Part shown: one piece after another, positions 1 through 9,590 of the stretch
How positions within the stretch are numbered: position 1 is the stretch's first letter
Layout of the letters: each line of letters begins with the position of its first letter
NCBI GenBank assembly: GCA_902473545.1
Contig: CABRSG010000007.1
Coordinates: 1-21,990, forward strand
Direction of reading: 5' to 3'
Source: an uncultured Lachnospiraceae bacterium
GTDB taxonomy: Bacteria; Bacillota; Clostridia; Lachnospirales; Lachnospiraceae
DNA: 21,990 nt
Made by a program: the position numbers and the translations under genes
The notes under the pieces: model-generated
The model's database searches: none
Seen by the model: the letters and a program-made list of their open reading frames with translations, nothing else
Told to the model about the DNA's origin: nothing

Positions 1-10
1 TAATATCAAA

Positions 11-52
11 AATGCGCAGTGTATTGTGCATTATGAGGATAATTTATATAAT
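11..52 (+). promoter_or_regulatory. Promoter with palindromic operator over the -35 for the sugar operon
   Basis: A TTGTGC hexamer (24-29) and a perfect TATAAT (47-52) are separated by 17 bases, which fits a sigma-A promoter. An imperfect palindrome, AATGCGCA (11-18) and TGTGCATT (25-32) with a 6-base centre, covers the -35 box. That placement suits repression by a dimeric regulator. The regulator is not identifiable from the site, and the sequence upstream is outside the window. Confidence 0.55.
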
Positions 53-92
53 ATCTACAATGATCTAACTATTTTTCAGGAGGGAAAGAACA

Positions 93-1102
93 ATGAAGAA
101 CAGCACAGTCATTTTTACCGGACCATCACAGGTTGAATTGCAGGATAGGGAGTGCCCGAAGCCGGCAGCAGGTGAGGTACTGATCAGAACGGAGCAGTCA
201 CTGATCAGCACAGGAACAGAGCTTACATTTTTAAAGGGGGAATGTCCCGAGAATTCCAAGTGGTCTACCTATATTCATTATCCCATGGAAAGCGGGTATT
301 CAAATATCGGTGTGATTGAAGAGACAGGAGAGGGCGTTTCACGCGAGCTGATCGGACAGCGGGTTGCCAGCTTCAGCGGACATGCGCAGTATGTCACCGC
401 CGGAGTGGAGGAGCTTCGGATGATCAATTACGAGATAGAGCCGGAATATGCTTCTTTCTTTGCACTGGCAGAAACAACGATCAATGGCTTGCGCAGAACC
501 GTTATAGAGATGGGAAACCGTGTCGTTGTATATGGCGCAGGCATTGTGGGACAGCTTGCGGTAAGACTTCTTCTGGCAGGCGGCTGCACTGAGATTTTTG
601 TTGTGAACAGAAGTGAGAAGAGACTGGATATTCTGCCGGAATCTCCGGCTGTGATCCCCATCTGTTCCGCCAAAGAGGACCCGGCAGAGGTCGTGCGAAG
701 AGTTACAAAAGGTGATATGGCGGACATTGTGATCGAGACTACAGGAAATGCGGATGTGATTCCGGAGGAGTTCCGGGTACTGCATCAGCAGGGCTTTGTA
801 TGCTGAGTTCACCGAAAAAGAAAACGCTGATTGATTTTCATGACTGCTGCAACGCCATCAGTGTCAACATTATCGGCGCGCATACCTCATCCCAGGCACC
901 GGCGCCCAGCTATGATAATCCCTGGACCTGCCAGAGGAACAGCGAGGTATTCTTTAAAATGATTTATAACAGGCAGATTGATATGTCGGGCATGGTAACT
1001 CACAGAGCATCCTATAAGGACGCGCCAGAAATGTACAGGATGCTGCTGAAGGATCGTACACAGGCTATGGGGGTTATCCTCGATTGGAGGGAACATGAGT
1101 AA
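93..1102 (+). pseudogene. Zinc-free MDR-type dehydrogenase, frameshifted
   Basis: Two overlapping open frames (93-806, 237 residues; 800-1102, 100 residues) together make one protein of about 337 residues of the medium-chain dehydrogenase superfamily (COG1063-like). The first part has the GroES-like fold start (GEVLIRTEQSLISTGTE) and a nucleotide-binding motif VVYGAGIVG near residue 150. The second part continues the fold (MLSSPKKKTLIDF to VILDWREHE). I see no cysteine-rich structural zinc lobe. The break is near 798-803, where GTA TGC TGA replaces what would read GTA ATG CTG if one A were restored. The lost frame cuts the nucleotide-binding domain, so activity is doubtful. The ATG at 93 follows AGGAGGG (78-84). 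Alternatives are a sequencing error, or reinitiation at the ATG at 800, which overlaps the stop. In this setting it may have oxidised the released sugar; that is inference. Confidence 0.8.
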
Positions 1103-3710
1103 TCAGGGACAGAAAGAATTTAGAGCGGTGGGGCTTCGCTGCGACTACCGGGTGAGCCCTGTCGGTATTGACAATCTGCTTCCGCGGCTTTCCTGGAAGA
1201 TGAAAGCCTACGGGCAGAACCGCAGACAGACAGCATACCGGATTCTGGCGCTGGAAATGTCAGACACAGAACGGATCACGTGTACAGAGCAGATATCCGG
1301 GGCGGACCAGATGGCGCAGAGCGCAGGGGAACAGATTCTCTGGGACAGCGGAAAAGTATTATCGGACTGCTCGGTAGGAATTGTTTACGGCGGAAAGGAA
1401 TTGAAGTCCCGGGACCGGGTTTACTGGAAGGTCCGGATCTGGGATGAGAATGATGAAGTCTCCCAGTGGAGCGATATCAGCTTTTTTGAGATGGGACTTT
1501 TGCAGGAGAGTGACTGGCAGGCAGCGTGGATCTGTGCTCCGAAGGAGGTGACTGCGCCGTATTTCAGAAGAGCGTGGACATCTGAAGAAAGACCGGTGGC
1601 AGGAAGGGTTTACATCTGCGGGCTTGGATATTATGAACTGTTCCTGAATGGAAAAAAATGCGGGAACAGGCTCCTTTCTCCTAACCGGACGGATTATGTG
1701 GAGAGGGCATTCTATCATACATACGACATTACGGATGAAATTGCCGCGGGAGAGAATGTCATCGGCATTGCTCTGGGGAACGGCTGGTACAACCAGCGGG
1801 ATAAGATCAATGAGAAGGAACTGTGGTATGGATACCCCAGGCTGCTGCTTCAGATGGAGCTGACTTATGGGGATGGCACGAAAAAAGTCATTGTCAGTGA
1901 CGAGAACTTCTGCTGGCATGAGAGCCCCAGAACCTATAACAACATTTATTTCGGAGAAATTTACGATGCCAGAAAGGAACTGCCCCACTGGAATGAGCCG
2001 GGCTTTGACGCTTCTGACTGGAGTCCTGCCTGCAGAACAGATGCGCCGGGAGGAAAGCTGGCAGAGCAGAAAGCGCCGTCAGACGAAGAGGTGTGCAGAC
2101 TTCTGCCTAAGAGCATCAATGAAGTGAAGCCGGGAATGTATGTGGTTGACTTCGGTCAGAACGTGACTGGCTGGGTGCGCATGCGGGTATCCGGAATTCC
2201 CGGTCAGAAGGTACAGCTCCGGTTCGGGGAGGAATTGTGGCCGGATGGAAAAATTAATTACTACAGTACCGGAAGCGGCTGGAGCCAGCAGAAGGACATT
2301 TATATTCTGAACGGCAAAGGTGAGGAATGGTATGAGCCGGCATTTACCTGGCATGGATTCCGTTATATGGAAGTACAGGGATATCCGGGCAGACCGCAGA
2401 AGGGGGACTTCACGGCGGTCCATATCCGTTCCGGTGTGGAAAGAAGGGGAGAGTTCCGGTGTTCGGATGCTCTGATTAATCAGATCCAGAAGGCAAGCCT
2501 GTGGTCTATGGAAGGGGGACTTCACGGGGGAATTCCCCTGGATTCTCCGCACAGAGAGCGTCAGGGCTACGGCGGAGATGCGCTGGCTACCGCAAAGGCT
2601 CTGATGTACAGCTACGATATGCAGGGCTTCTATGCGGACTGGATGGATGATTTTGCCGATGCACAGGATAAGGAGACTGGTTTTATCCCGCATACGGTCC
2701 CGTGCCAGGATGGCGGAGGCGGTCCCGCATGGGGCTGCGCAATGATTGTGATCACGCGTCTTTTGTATCAGTATTACGGCGATACCAGGACGGCTCTGGA
2801 GCATTATGGCAGCATGGCGAAGTGGATGGAATTCCTCCGGACCGGTATGGAAAACGGAATCGTGGAAGGAGAGGGAGAGGACAGAGGCTGTCTTGGCGAG
2901 TGGTCTACGCCGGGAGAGATTCTGATACCGCCCAGATTTGTGAACACCTTCTTTTATGGATACTGTGCCAGACTTATGGCGGAACTGGGAGATGTCCTGG
3001 GCAGGAAAGAGGATGCAAAGCGCTTTGAGGAAGAATACAGACACACGGTTCAGGTCTTCCGGGCAGAATTTTACGATCCGGACACCGGCAGTTACAGCAT
3101 CGGAGCACAGGGAACGGAGGCGTTTGCCAATAAACTGGGCTGTATCCGGGAGAGGGAGCTGCCCCAGGTAAGGGCATATCTTGCGGATCATGTTGTGAAG
3201 GATTGTGAGGGGAATCTCGACACCGGTATTTTCGGTACACCCTTCCTGTTTGAAACACTGATCGAGTTCGGGCTGGAGGATATCGCATGGCGTATGATTA
3301 CCAGTGTGACTTATCCCGGCTACGGATATATGTTGTCGAATGGCGCTACCACCCTTTGGGAATACTGGGAAAAAGAATATGGCTTTTATCAGTGCCCCGG
3401 GAACCATAATCAGCCGATGTTCGGAAGCATCAGCGGATGCTTTTATGAGAAGCTGGCAGGTATTACACCTCTGGAGCCGGCCTATAAGAAGATCGGGATC
3501 GCGCCGAAGCCGATTGGCGGACTGCGTTTTGTGACAGCGAAGGTAGAGACACCTTATGGAGAGATCTGTGTTGACTGGGAGAAGAACGATGATGAGTTTC
3601 TTCTGAACGTCACTGTTCCGGCAAACACCAGTGCAGAAATCGCTGTTCCGGGTCAGGAAATCACAGAGGTCGGTTCCGGCAGCTACCGCTTCCGGTATCT
3701 GATGGGCTAA
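1095..3710 (+). CDS. Alpha-L-rhamnosidase, GH78 family
   Basis: An 871-residue enzyme expected to release terminal L-rhamnose from plant glycosides or pectin-derived oligosaccharides. N-terminal beta-sandwich regions (about 1-420, including the stretch around GLGYYELFLNGKKCG) precede a six-hairpin catalytic domain. The family motif DSPHRERQGYGGDA is present, with D483, E488 and D495 in the positions of the known acidic active-site residues. GATTLWEYWEKE carries E756, the likely general base. A C-terminal beta domain closes the protein. No signal peptide is visible, so it should act in the cytoplasm on imported oligosaccharides. The ATG at 1095 lies 8 bases inside the preceding reading frame and follows GGAGG (1086-1090), suggesting translational coupling. 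Family assignment is firm; the exact glycoside is unknown. Confidence 0.93.
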   Translation: MSNQGQKEFRAVGLRCDYRVSPVGIDNLLPRLSWKMKAYGQNRRQTAYRILALEMSDTERITCTEQISGADQMAQSAGEQILWDSGKVLSDCSVGIVYGGKELKSRDRVYWKVRIWDENDEVSQWSDISFFEMGLLQESDWQAAWICAPKEVTAPYFRRAWTSEERPVAGRVYICGLGYYELFLNGKKCGNRLLSPNRTDYVERAFYHTYDITDEIAAGENVIGIALGNGWYNQRDKINEKELWYGYPRLLLQMELTYGDGTKKVIVSDENFCWHESPRTYNNIYFGEIYDARKELPHWNEPGFDASDWSPACRTDAPGGKLAEQKAPSDEEVCRLLPKSINEVKPGMYVVDFGQNVTGWVRMRVSGIPGQKVQLRFGEELWPDGKINYYSTGSGWSQQKDIYILNGKGEEWYEPAFTWHGFRYMEVQGYPGRPQKGDFTAVHIRSGVERRGEFRCSDALINQIQKASLWSMEGGLHGGIPLDSPHRERQGYGGDALATAKALMYSYDMQGFYADWMDDFADAQDKETGFIPHTVPCQDGGGGPAWGCAMIVITRLLYQYYGDTRTALEHYGSMAKWMEFLRTGMENGIVEGEGEDRGCLGEWSTPGEILIPPRFVNTFFYGYCARLMAELGDVLGRKEDAKRFEEEYRHTVQVFRAEFYDPDTGSYSIGAQGTEAFANKLGCIRERELPQVRAYLADHVVKDCEGNLDTGIFGTPFLFETLIEFGLEDIAWRMITSVTYPGYGYMLSNGATTLWEYWEKEYGFYQCPGNHNQPMFGSISGCFYEKLAGITPLEPAYKKIGIAPKPIGGLRFVTAKVETPYGEICVDWEKNDDEFLLNVTVPANTSAEIAVPGQEITEVGSGSYRFRYLMG

Positions 3711-3765
3711 AGCCCGGTCGCAGCCGCATTTGGCAGAGATGGGGAAGGAGAAAGTGAGGAAATAG

Positions 3766-5454
3766 ATGAATTACAGAAGTCATGATATATTAAGAGGTCC
3801 CGGCTATGCCAACGTCAGGGCCCTGTACAAGGCGGACGGCTTCACGGAAGAAGAGCTTCACCGTCCCATCATTGCTATAGCGAATTCGTATAATTCCATC
3901 TGTCCGGGACATCTTGTGTTCCGGCAGATGGCAGACCGCATCAAGGAGGGAATCCAGGCCGCGGGCGGTATGCCGGTGGAGTTCGGAACTATCGGCGCCT
4001 GTGACGGAATCGCCATGGGGCATGGCGGAATGCGGTATATTCTCCCCGCCCGGGAGATGATTGCGGACGATGTGGAGGCAATGGTGCAGGCACACCGGCT
4101 GGATGGAATTGTTCTGGTAGGCAGTTGTGACAAGATCATTCCCGGAATGCTGATCGGAGCGATGAGAGTCAATCTTCCGGCTATTTTAATCAATGGCGGA
4201 CCAAGCCTTCCGGGACACATGGCACAGGGAAATCCTTACGGCGGGGAATATATTGATCATTCTTTTATCCAGCAGTCTGAGGGAGCGCTGCAGGCAGGGC
4301 GCATCACAGAGGAAGAATTTGACTGGATCGAGAATCATGCGGTACCGACAGTCGGCTCCTGTGCAATGCTGGGTACTGCCAATACTATGGGCTGTCTGGC
4401 GGAAGCTATGGGCATTATGCTGCCGGGGGCTTCCTCTATTCCGGCGGTATACAGCAAGCGTATGGCGGCGGCCTATGACAGCGGCAAAGCAATTGTAGAA
4501 TTAGTGAAGAAAAATATCCGTATTCGTGATATTATTACAAAGGAGGCACTGCTGAATGCGATCCGTGTGAACTCAGCCATCGGAGGCTCCACCAATGCCG
4601 TACTTCATATCCTGGCCATAGCCCGGGCAGGAAAGATCGATCTCACTCTGAGAGAGTTTGGGGAGGTGAGCGGAGAGGCTTTGCATCTTGCAGCCATGAT
4701 CCCGGCGGGACCATATACGCTCCTTGACTTTTACGAGGCAGGCGGTATCCCGGCTCTGATGAAGGGGATGAAGAGGAAGCTTTCGACAGAGCTTCTCACC
4801 TGTACCGGAAAAACGGTGGAAGCGAATCTGGAGCATGTGAAAAACCGCCGGCCGGAGGTGATCCATGATGACAGCGCCCCGGTGCATCACAGACCAGGTA
4901 TTGGCATTCTTTATGGAAATATTGCGCCGGAAGGCTCTGTTACAAAACCATCGGCGATTCCGGAAGATGCTTTATATTTCCGGGGAAAGGCGAAGGTCTA
5001 TGAGGGAGAGGAAGAGGCGCTGCGCAGTATCCGGGACGGAGAGGTGCAGGCAGGTGCGGTGATCGTAATCCGCAACGAGGGACCTAAGGGCGGACCGGGC
5101 ATGCCGGAAATGTATAAGGCAATGAAGCTTCTGGTAGGTCTGGGGCTTGGCTCTAAGGTATGCCTGATTACGGACGGACGGTTTTCCGGATCAAATAACG
5201 GGTGCTTTGTGGGGCACATCTGCCCGGAAGCTGCTGACGACGGTTCCATCGCCTATCTGCGGGACGGAGATGAAATTATTGTAGATGTAAAAAAAGGAAC
5301 CATTGATGCACCGCTGGTGGATTTTGAAGAGAGAAGAAAAGAACCCTACACCTGCCGCAGAAGAGCAGAGGGCTACCTGTATCAGTATGCAAAGAATGTA
5401 AGGTCTGCATCTGCCGGTGCGGTGATTCCCATCTGTGAAGGAGATGAACTATGA
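3766..5454 (+). CDS. IlvD/Edd-family dehydratase (probable aldonate dehydratase)
   Basis: A 562-residue iron-sulfur, Mg-dependent dehydratase. It could be an aldonate dehydratase, phosphogluconate dehydratase or dihydroxy-acid dehydratase. Candidate cluster cysteines are C46 (NSICPGH), C121 (GSCDKIIPGM) and C199 (GSCAMLGTANTMG). D80, D122 and K123 match the usual metal-binding positions, and S474 in DGRFSG matches the catalytic serine of the family. No branched-chain amino-acid genes are nearby, while a GH78 enzyme precedes it and an amidohydrolase overlaps its end. A sugar-acid substrate, giving a 2-keto-3-deoxy acid, is therefore more likely than isoleucine/valine synthesis. The ATG has GAGGA (3756-3760) just upstream; the 55-base gap from the rhamnosidase gene shows no terminator. 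The specific substrate is inference. Confidence 0.85.
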   Translation: MNYRSHDILRGPGYANVRALYKADGFTEEELHRPIIAIANSYNSICPGHLVFRQMADRIKEGIQAAGGMPVEFGTIGACDGIAMGHGGMRYILPAREMIADDVEAMVQAHRLDGIVLVGSCDKIIPGMLIGAMRVNLPAILINGGPSLPGHMAQGNPYGGEYIDHSFIQQSEGALQAGRITEEEFDWIENHAVPTVGSCAMLGTANTMGCLAEAMGIMLPGASSIPAVYSKRMAAAYDSGKAIVELVKKNIRIRDIITKEALLNAIRVNSAIGGSTNAVLHILAIARAGKIDLTLREFGEVSGEALHLAAMIPAGPYTLLDFYEAGGIPALMKGMKRKLSTELLTCTGKTVEANLEHVKNRRPEVIHDDSAPVHHRPGIGILYGNIAPEGSVTKPSAIPEDALYFRGKAKVYEGEEEALRSIRDGEVQAGAVIVIRNEGPKGGPGMPEMYKAMKLLVGLGLGSKVCLITDGRFSGSNNGCFVGHICPEAADDGSIAYLRDGDEIIVDVKKGTIDAPLVDFEERRKEPYTCRRRAEGYLYQYAKNVRSASAGAVIPICEGDEL

Positions 5455-6203
5455 GAGCGATTGATGTACATGCACATCTTGGAGACGATGTGGTATTTGG
5501 TCATTCTATTACGGAAAAAACGCTGCTGGATGGTTATAGGGGAACCATCGTGCAGGGAGCCATTGTGCAGCCGTCTCTTCCAAGATTTTCGGTGGAGGCA
5601 AACAGGGAGATCCATGACAGGATCGCCCGTTTCTGCGCATGCACGGATATGAAAATCTGGGGAATGGCTTCTATTTACCCTCATTTTACCCATGAGGAAT
5701 ACAGAGAGGAAGCCTATCGCTGTGTGAGAGAGCTGGGGTTTGTCGGTCTGAAGCTGACACCCATTGGTCATGCGTGTGATCCGGAGTCGGAGGACGGAAT
5801 GTATGCCTTTTCTATTGCGGCGGAGCTTGGGGTGCCAATGATGGTGCATACCGGATCCGGCATACCGTTTTCCAATCCCATGCATGTTCTGAAGGCCGCG
5901 CAGAGATTCCCGGAACTGAAAATTGTCATTGCACATGCCGGGATGGGGCTTATGACCCGGGAGTCCATCATTCTTGCACAGCTCTGTCCGAATGTTTATC
6001 TGGAACCGACCTGGATCGGAGTCGCGGATATGAAGACGATATACACAGAGCTTGGCGCGGAAAAAATGATGTTTTCCTCAGATCATGTGAACAATGTACC
6101 CGTACAGCTTGAGACCTTAAAAACAGTAATACCGGCAGCAGATTTAGACCAGGTATTATATAAGACGGCAGAACAGGTATACCAGATTGAGCTTTATGCG
6201 TAA
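5451..6203 (+). CDS. TIM-barrel amidohydrolase family protein
   Basis: A 250-residue metal-dependent hydrolase of the amidohydrolase superfamily (COG2159-like). The metal site is visible: HAH at H7 and H9 on the first strand, K101 in GLKLTP, H133 in MVHTG, H162 in AHAGMG and D211 in SSDH. The family includes hydrolases, decarboxylases and lactonase-like enzymes, so the reaction cannot be read from sequence. Next to an aldonate-type dehydratase and a dehydrogenase, hydrolysis of a sugar lactone is a reasonable guess but only that. Its ATG overlaps the stop of the dehydratase gene as ATGA, a sign of tight coupling. Confidence 0.8.
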   Translation: MRAIDVHAHLGDDVVFGHSITEKTLLDGYRGTIVQGAIVQPSLPRFSVEANREIHDRIARFCACTDMKIWGMASIYPHFTHEEYREEAYRCVRELGFVGLKLTPIGHACDPESEDGMYAFSIAAELGVPMMVHTGSGIPFSNPMHVLKAAQRFPELKIVIAHAGMGLMTRESIILAQLCPNVYLEPTWIGVADMKTIYTELGAEKMMFSSDHVNNVPVQLETLKTVIPAADLDQVLYKTAEQVYQIELYA

Positions 6204-7959
6204 AATACTTTCTTTTTATCGTAGTAAATTAGATAAACTCAGCATTTCTGCGAAAATGTCAATAGTTATGACTGCGGCAGTTATCCAGATCCTGGTGATT
6301 TTTCTCTGTATCAACCGGTATTACAATTCCTATTCCATATATCAGAGAGTGGAAGTGGCATCCATGACTTATCTGGACAGCATTGACAATCTGGTAGAGA
6401 ATCTGGTAGATACACTGGACAGCTATTCGAGGATCTGCTTTTCCAATGCTTCCGTGCAGGAAGCATTGGAAAAGGGTTCAGACGGTCAGATCAATTTTAA
6501 TCTCCAGAACGATGTGAATAATTATCTGGATGAGCTTGTGGCAAATATTACCCAGATTGAGTCTATTTATCTGTACAGTAATACCGAACTGCTGGCATTT
6601 GCGGACCAGGAGCCCAAACATTATCCGAAATACCAACGGGTTCAGGATTATGAGTGGTATAGTGATCGGGAATATGGGGAATACTATGTAGACTTTTCCA
6701 ACGATGATTTTTCCAGACCGGACAATGAGACGGAAATCTGTTTCCGGAGAGCGGTCCGCAGTACGCGGAGTTTTCAGCAGATCGGTTACATGATTATGAT
6801 TGTTTCGGCGGATGTGCTTGAAAATCTGCTGGTGTCCGACGATACGAAATACGAAAGTATTTTTTGTCTGCTGGATGAGGAGAGATCCATGATTGTGATG
6901 TCGGATCCCCGGTACCGCACTGAGATGCTGGAAATCGGGAATGATATGATCGACCGGGGTGAGACGACTATCATCGGTACCATGGGCGGGCAGAAATACA
7001 TGTTCTGTATTCTTCAGACAGACAAAGGATACTATATGGATGCCATTTCCGTGGATGACGCGTACCGGAAAGAACAAAGCAGAAATCTGATGGAGATCAT
7101 GCTGATCGCCCTGCAGGCAGTGGTGACACTGATCGGCATCGTTGTGATATCAAGATGGTATGCACGGCCGATCCGGACGCTGATGGAATCTATGAGCGCG
7201 CTTCAAAACGGAATTTTCCAGCCGGTGGAAATGAACTCCGGGCACTACGAGATCCGGGAGCTGATCCGTGTATATAACGAAATGGTACGGGAGATCAACC
7301 TTCTGATCGAGCGGACGAAGGAAGCAGAGCAGATGAAGGGAAAGGCGGATCTGAAGGCGTTGACAGCACAGATCAATCCGCATTTTCTGTACAACACCTT
7401 TGATTCTGTAAAAGCATTGTTTGTGCTGAAACGGTATGATGATGCCTGCTATATGATTGATGCTCTTTCACGGTTTTATAAGATTAATCTCAGCAAGGGG
7501 GATGACTTCATCACGATTGAGCGCAATCTCGTCATGCTGAAGAGCTATGTGGATATCCAGCAAATGAGGTTTGTCGGGGAATTTGATTATATTTACAATG
7601 TAGACTCCGACATTCTGCAATGGAAAATCCTCAAGCTCACGCTGCAGCCGCTGATTGAAAATGCGATCAACCACGGAATTCATGGCTACACGAAGCATGG
7701 AATCATCAAACTGGATATTACCCGTATCGGAGAACGGCAGATCCGGATCAGGCTGACAGACAATGGCCGGGGCATGTCGGAAGAATTATTGACGAAGGCG
7801 CTTGCAGGAGAAGGCGGGGAACACGGGAAATCTTTTGGATTGTCTGCCACTCTTCACAGACTGCAGTATTGCTATGGAGAGCGGATGGCCTGGAGCATAG
7901 AGTCAGAGGAAAACCAGGGAACGGCGATTACAATTGATCTGATATTGGAGGAATTGTAA
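6196..7959 (+). CDS. YesM-like sensor histidine kinase
   Basis: A 587-residue membrane kinase that probably senses an extracellular sugar and phosphorylates the next gene's product. Transmembrane helices lie at about 20-42 and 298-320, flanking an extracytoplasmic sensor region. A HAMP-like linker follows. The His_kinase box is QINPHFLYNT with phospho-acceptor H396, then an ATPase domain with N489 (IENAINHG) and DNGRGM at 522-527. This box is typical of the LytS/YesM class. Start choice is uncertain: the ATG at 6196 overlaps the amidohydrolase stop by 8 bases, a TTG at 6187 is in frame, and neither has a strong Shine-Dalgarno. Regulators of this class often govern adjacent sugar ABC transporters, which fits the downstream genes. 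Confidence 0.92.
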   Translation: MRKILSFYRSKLDKLSISAKMSIVMTAAVIQILVIFLCINRYYNSYSIYQRVEVASMTYLDSIDNLVENLVDTLDSYSRICFSNASVQEALEKGSDGQINFNLQNDVNNYLDELVANITQIESIYLYSNTELLAFADQEPKHYPKYQRVQDYEWYSDREYGEYYVDFSNDDFSRPDNETEICFRRAVRSTRSFQQIGYMIMIVSADVLENLLVSDDTKYESIFCLLDEERSMIVMSDPRYRTEMLEIGNDMIDRGETTIIGTMGGQKYMFCILQTDKGYYMDAISVDDAYRKEQSRNLMEIMLIALQAVVTLIGIVVISRWYARPIRTLMESMSALQNGIFQPVEMNSGHYEIRELIRVYNEMVREINLLIERTKEAEQMKGKADLKALTAQINPHFLYNTFDSVKALFVLKRYDDACYMIDALSRFYKINLSKGDDFITIERNLVMLKSYVDIQQMRFVGEFDYIYNVDSDILQWKILKLTLQPLIENAINHGIHGYTKHGIIKLDITRIGERQIRIRLTDNGRGMSEELLTKALAGEGGEHGKSFGLSATLHRLQYCYGERMAWSIESEENQGTAITIDLILEEL

Positions 7960-7961
7960 CT

Positions 7962-9551
7962 ATGTTAAAGCTGATAATTGTAGATGATGAATATCTGATC
8001 AGACAACTGATCCGGAACGGCGTCGCGTGGAGTGAGCAGGGCATCGAGGTCGTGGGAGAAATGGAATCCGCGGAAGAAGCCATGAACCAGATGGCGGTTC
8101 TTCAGCCGGATATTGTCCTGACAGATATCTGCATGCCGGTGACAGACGGTCTGCTTTTTGCAGAAAAGCTGAAGGAAGAGTACCCTTCTATCAAAATCAT
8201 TGCAATTACCGGTTATGATAATTTTGAGTATGCAAAACGCGGGATTCATATTGGACTTGACGGTTATATTCTGAAGCCCATCAATATGGATGAGCTGGTA
8301 GAAGCCGTTGGAAAGCTCCGCGCAAAGATTGAGTCAGAGCGTCTCCGGGACAGCGAGATAAAAGGGTTGTCTGAGTTTAAAAAGGACACAGAGGAAGTGG
8401 TTCGTGAATATTATCTGACCAAGCTTCTGGAATCGGATATTCAGGAAGAGATTGTGAGCAATCAGTTCATGGAAGAGCTTTCGCCGGAAAAAAGCGATTT
8501 TATCTGGCTCGGAGTCCTGGAATATAATGTCGGCGACAAAAAGCACGGAATTTCCAGAAATGCCAGAAAGCAGCGGGAGGAATGGATCAGGGACTACTGC
8601 GTGAAGCATATGGAAAACATGGTGTGGATCAGCGACCGGTTCGACCGGTTTGTTATACTGGATCCGCAGGAGAAGATCAATCATCAGGAATTTCTCAGAA
8701 AGCTGGAAACGGGCTGGCGGAAGGTTTTTGAGAGTCCTTTGTATTACGGGAGCGATATTATCAGAAATCAGGAAAAAAGTATTCATATGGCTTACATGAA
8801 TGCAGTGACCAGGTTGAACACGGCGCTGATCAACAGTGACAATGAATATGAGAATCCTGTATTTTACCGCAAAGACAGGAAAAAATATGCAAAATTGCTT
8901 TCTATGAAGGAGCTGCGGAGGCTGCAGTATTGCATTGAGTCTGATTCATCGGCGGAGATGAGCCAGATCATTGACGAGTGGTTTGACAGTTGGAGTCATG
9001 TCACGGCGGAGGATATGGAATTTTTGAAGATGCAGCTTCTGAATACCTTCTTTTATGTGTATATGCTGTCCGGCACTCAGTATGAAGACGCTTTTCCGCC
9101 TGTTTATATGCGGCTTTATGAGAAGACGAGAGAGGCGCAGAATCTGTCTGAGCTGAAACAGGGCTTTATTGATGGATGTGATGAGCTTGCGGCGATGCTT
9201 CAGAACGATGCGCCCGCTGCAGATACCTCGAAGCTGATTTATTCTATGAAGCAATATATCAGGGAGAATCTGGATGATCCGGATCTGTCCCTGGTGACAC
9301 TGGCGAATACCTATTATCTGAACAGCAGCTATCTCAGCCGTATATTTAAAAAAGAAGTAAAAAGCTCTTTTATAGAGTATCTTACAGACCGGCGGATAGC
9401 GAAGGCGAAGCAGCTTTTAAGATACAGTAATCTGAAAATTTATGAGGTAGGAGAACGGGTGGGGATCTACAACGCGAATTACTTTGGAATACTGTTTAAG
9501 AAAAAGGTGGGGGTTACCCCGGTAGAATACAGAAAACAATACAGTAACTGA
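7962..9551 (+). CDS. YesN-like response regulator with AraC-type DNA-binding domain
   Basis: A 529-residue transcription factor. The receiver domain (1-about 120) has the acidic pair D8/D9, phospho-acceptor D55 in VLTDICMP and the conserved lysine in YILKPI. A long, poorly conserved middle region links it to an AraC-type double helix-turn-helix at about 426-527 (SLVTLANTYYLNSSYLSRIF, then the GVTPVEYRKQY end). It starts two bases after the kinase stop, with GGAGG upstream, so the pair is co-translated. It likely activates the transporter promoter downstream, and possibly its own operon. The target site is not known. Confidence 0.93.
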   Translation: MLKLIIVDDEYLIRQLIRNGVAWSEQGIEVVGEMESAEEAMNQMAVLQPDIVLTDICMPVTDGLLFAEKLKEEYPSIKIIAITGYDNFEYAKRGIHIGLDGYILKPINMDELVEAVGKLRAKIESERLRDSEIKGLSEFKKDTEEVVREYYLTKLLESDIQEEIVSNQFMEELSPEKSDFIWLGVLEYNVGDKKHGISRNARKQREEWIRDYCVKHMENMVWISDRFDRFVILDPQEKINHQEFLRKLETGWRKVFESPLYYGSDIIRNQEKSIHMAYMNAVTRLNTALINSDNEYENPVFYRKDRKKYAKLLSMKELRRLQYCIESDSSAEMSQIIDEWFDSWSHVTAEDMEFLKMQLLNTFFYVYMLSGTQYEDAFPPVYMRLYEKTREAQNLSELKQGFIDGCDELAAMLQNDAPAADTSKLIYSMKQYIRENLDDPDLSLVTLANTYYLNSSYLSRIFKKEVKSSFIEYLTDRRIAKAKQLLRYSNLKIYEVGERVGIYNANYFGILFKKKVGVTPVEYRKQYSN

Positions 9552-9552
9552 G

Positions 9553-9590
9553 AGGATCTTTCCAGATAATGACCGGAAGGATCTTTTTTT
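9553..9590 (+). terminator. Intrinsic terminator after the response regulator gene
   Basis: GATCTTTCC (9555-9563) pairs with GGAAGGATC (9575-9583), nine pairs with one G-T, and the next bases extend the stem. It is followed at once by a run of T to 9590. It ends the sugar operon two bases after the stop codon. Confidence 0.85.

Noticed and set aside
790..806. Programmed ribosomal frameshift in the dehydrogenase gene
   Set aside because: There is no X XXY YYZ slippery heptamer, and no strong downstream stem was noticed. A simple base loss explains the break better.
2079..3407. Minus-strand open frame of 442 codons
   Set aside because: It is antisense to the GH78 gene, whose catalytic motifs are intact; no Shine-Dalgarno or family similarity was seen.
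3766..5454. Assignment as biosynthetic dihydroxy-acid dehydratase IlvD
   Set aside because: The family fits, but the operon has only sugar genes and no ilv or leu neighbours, so the symbol ilvD was not given.
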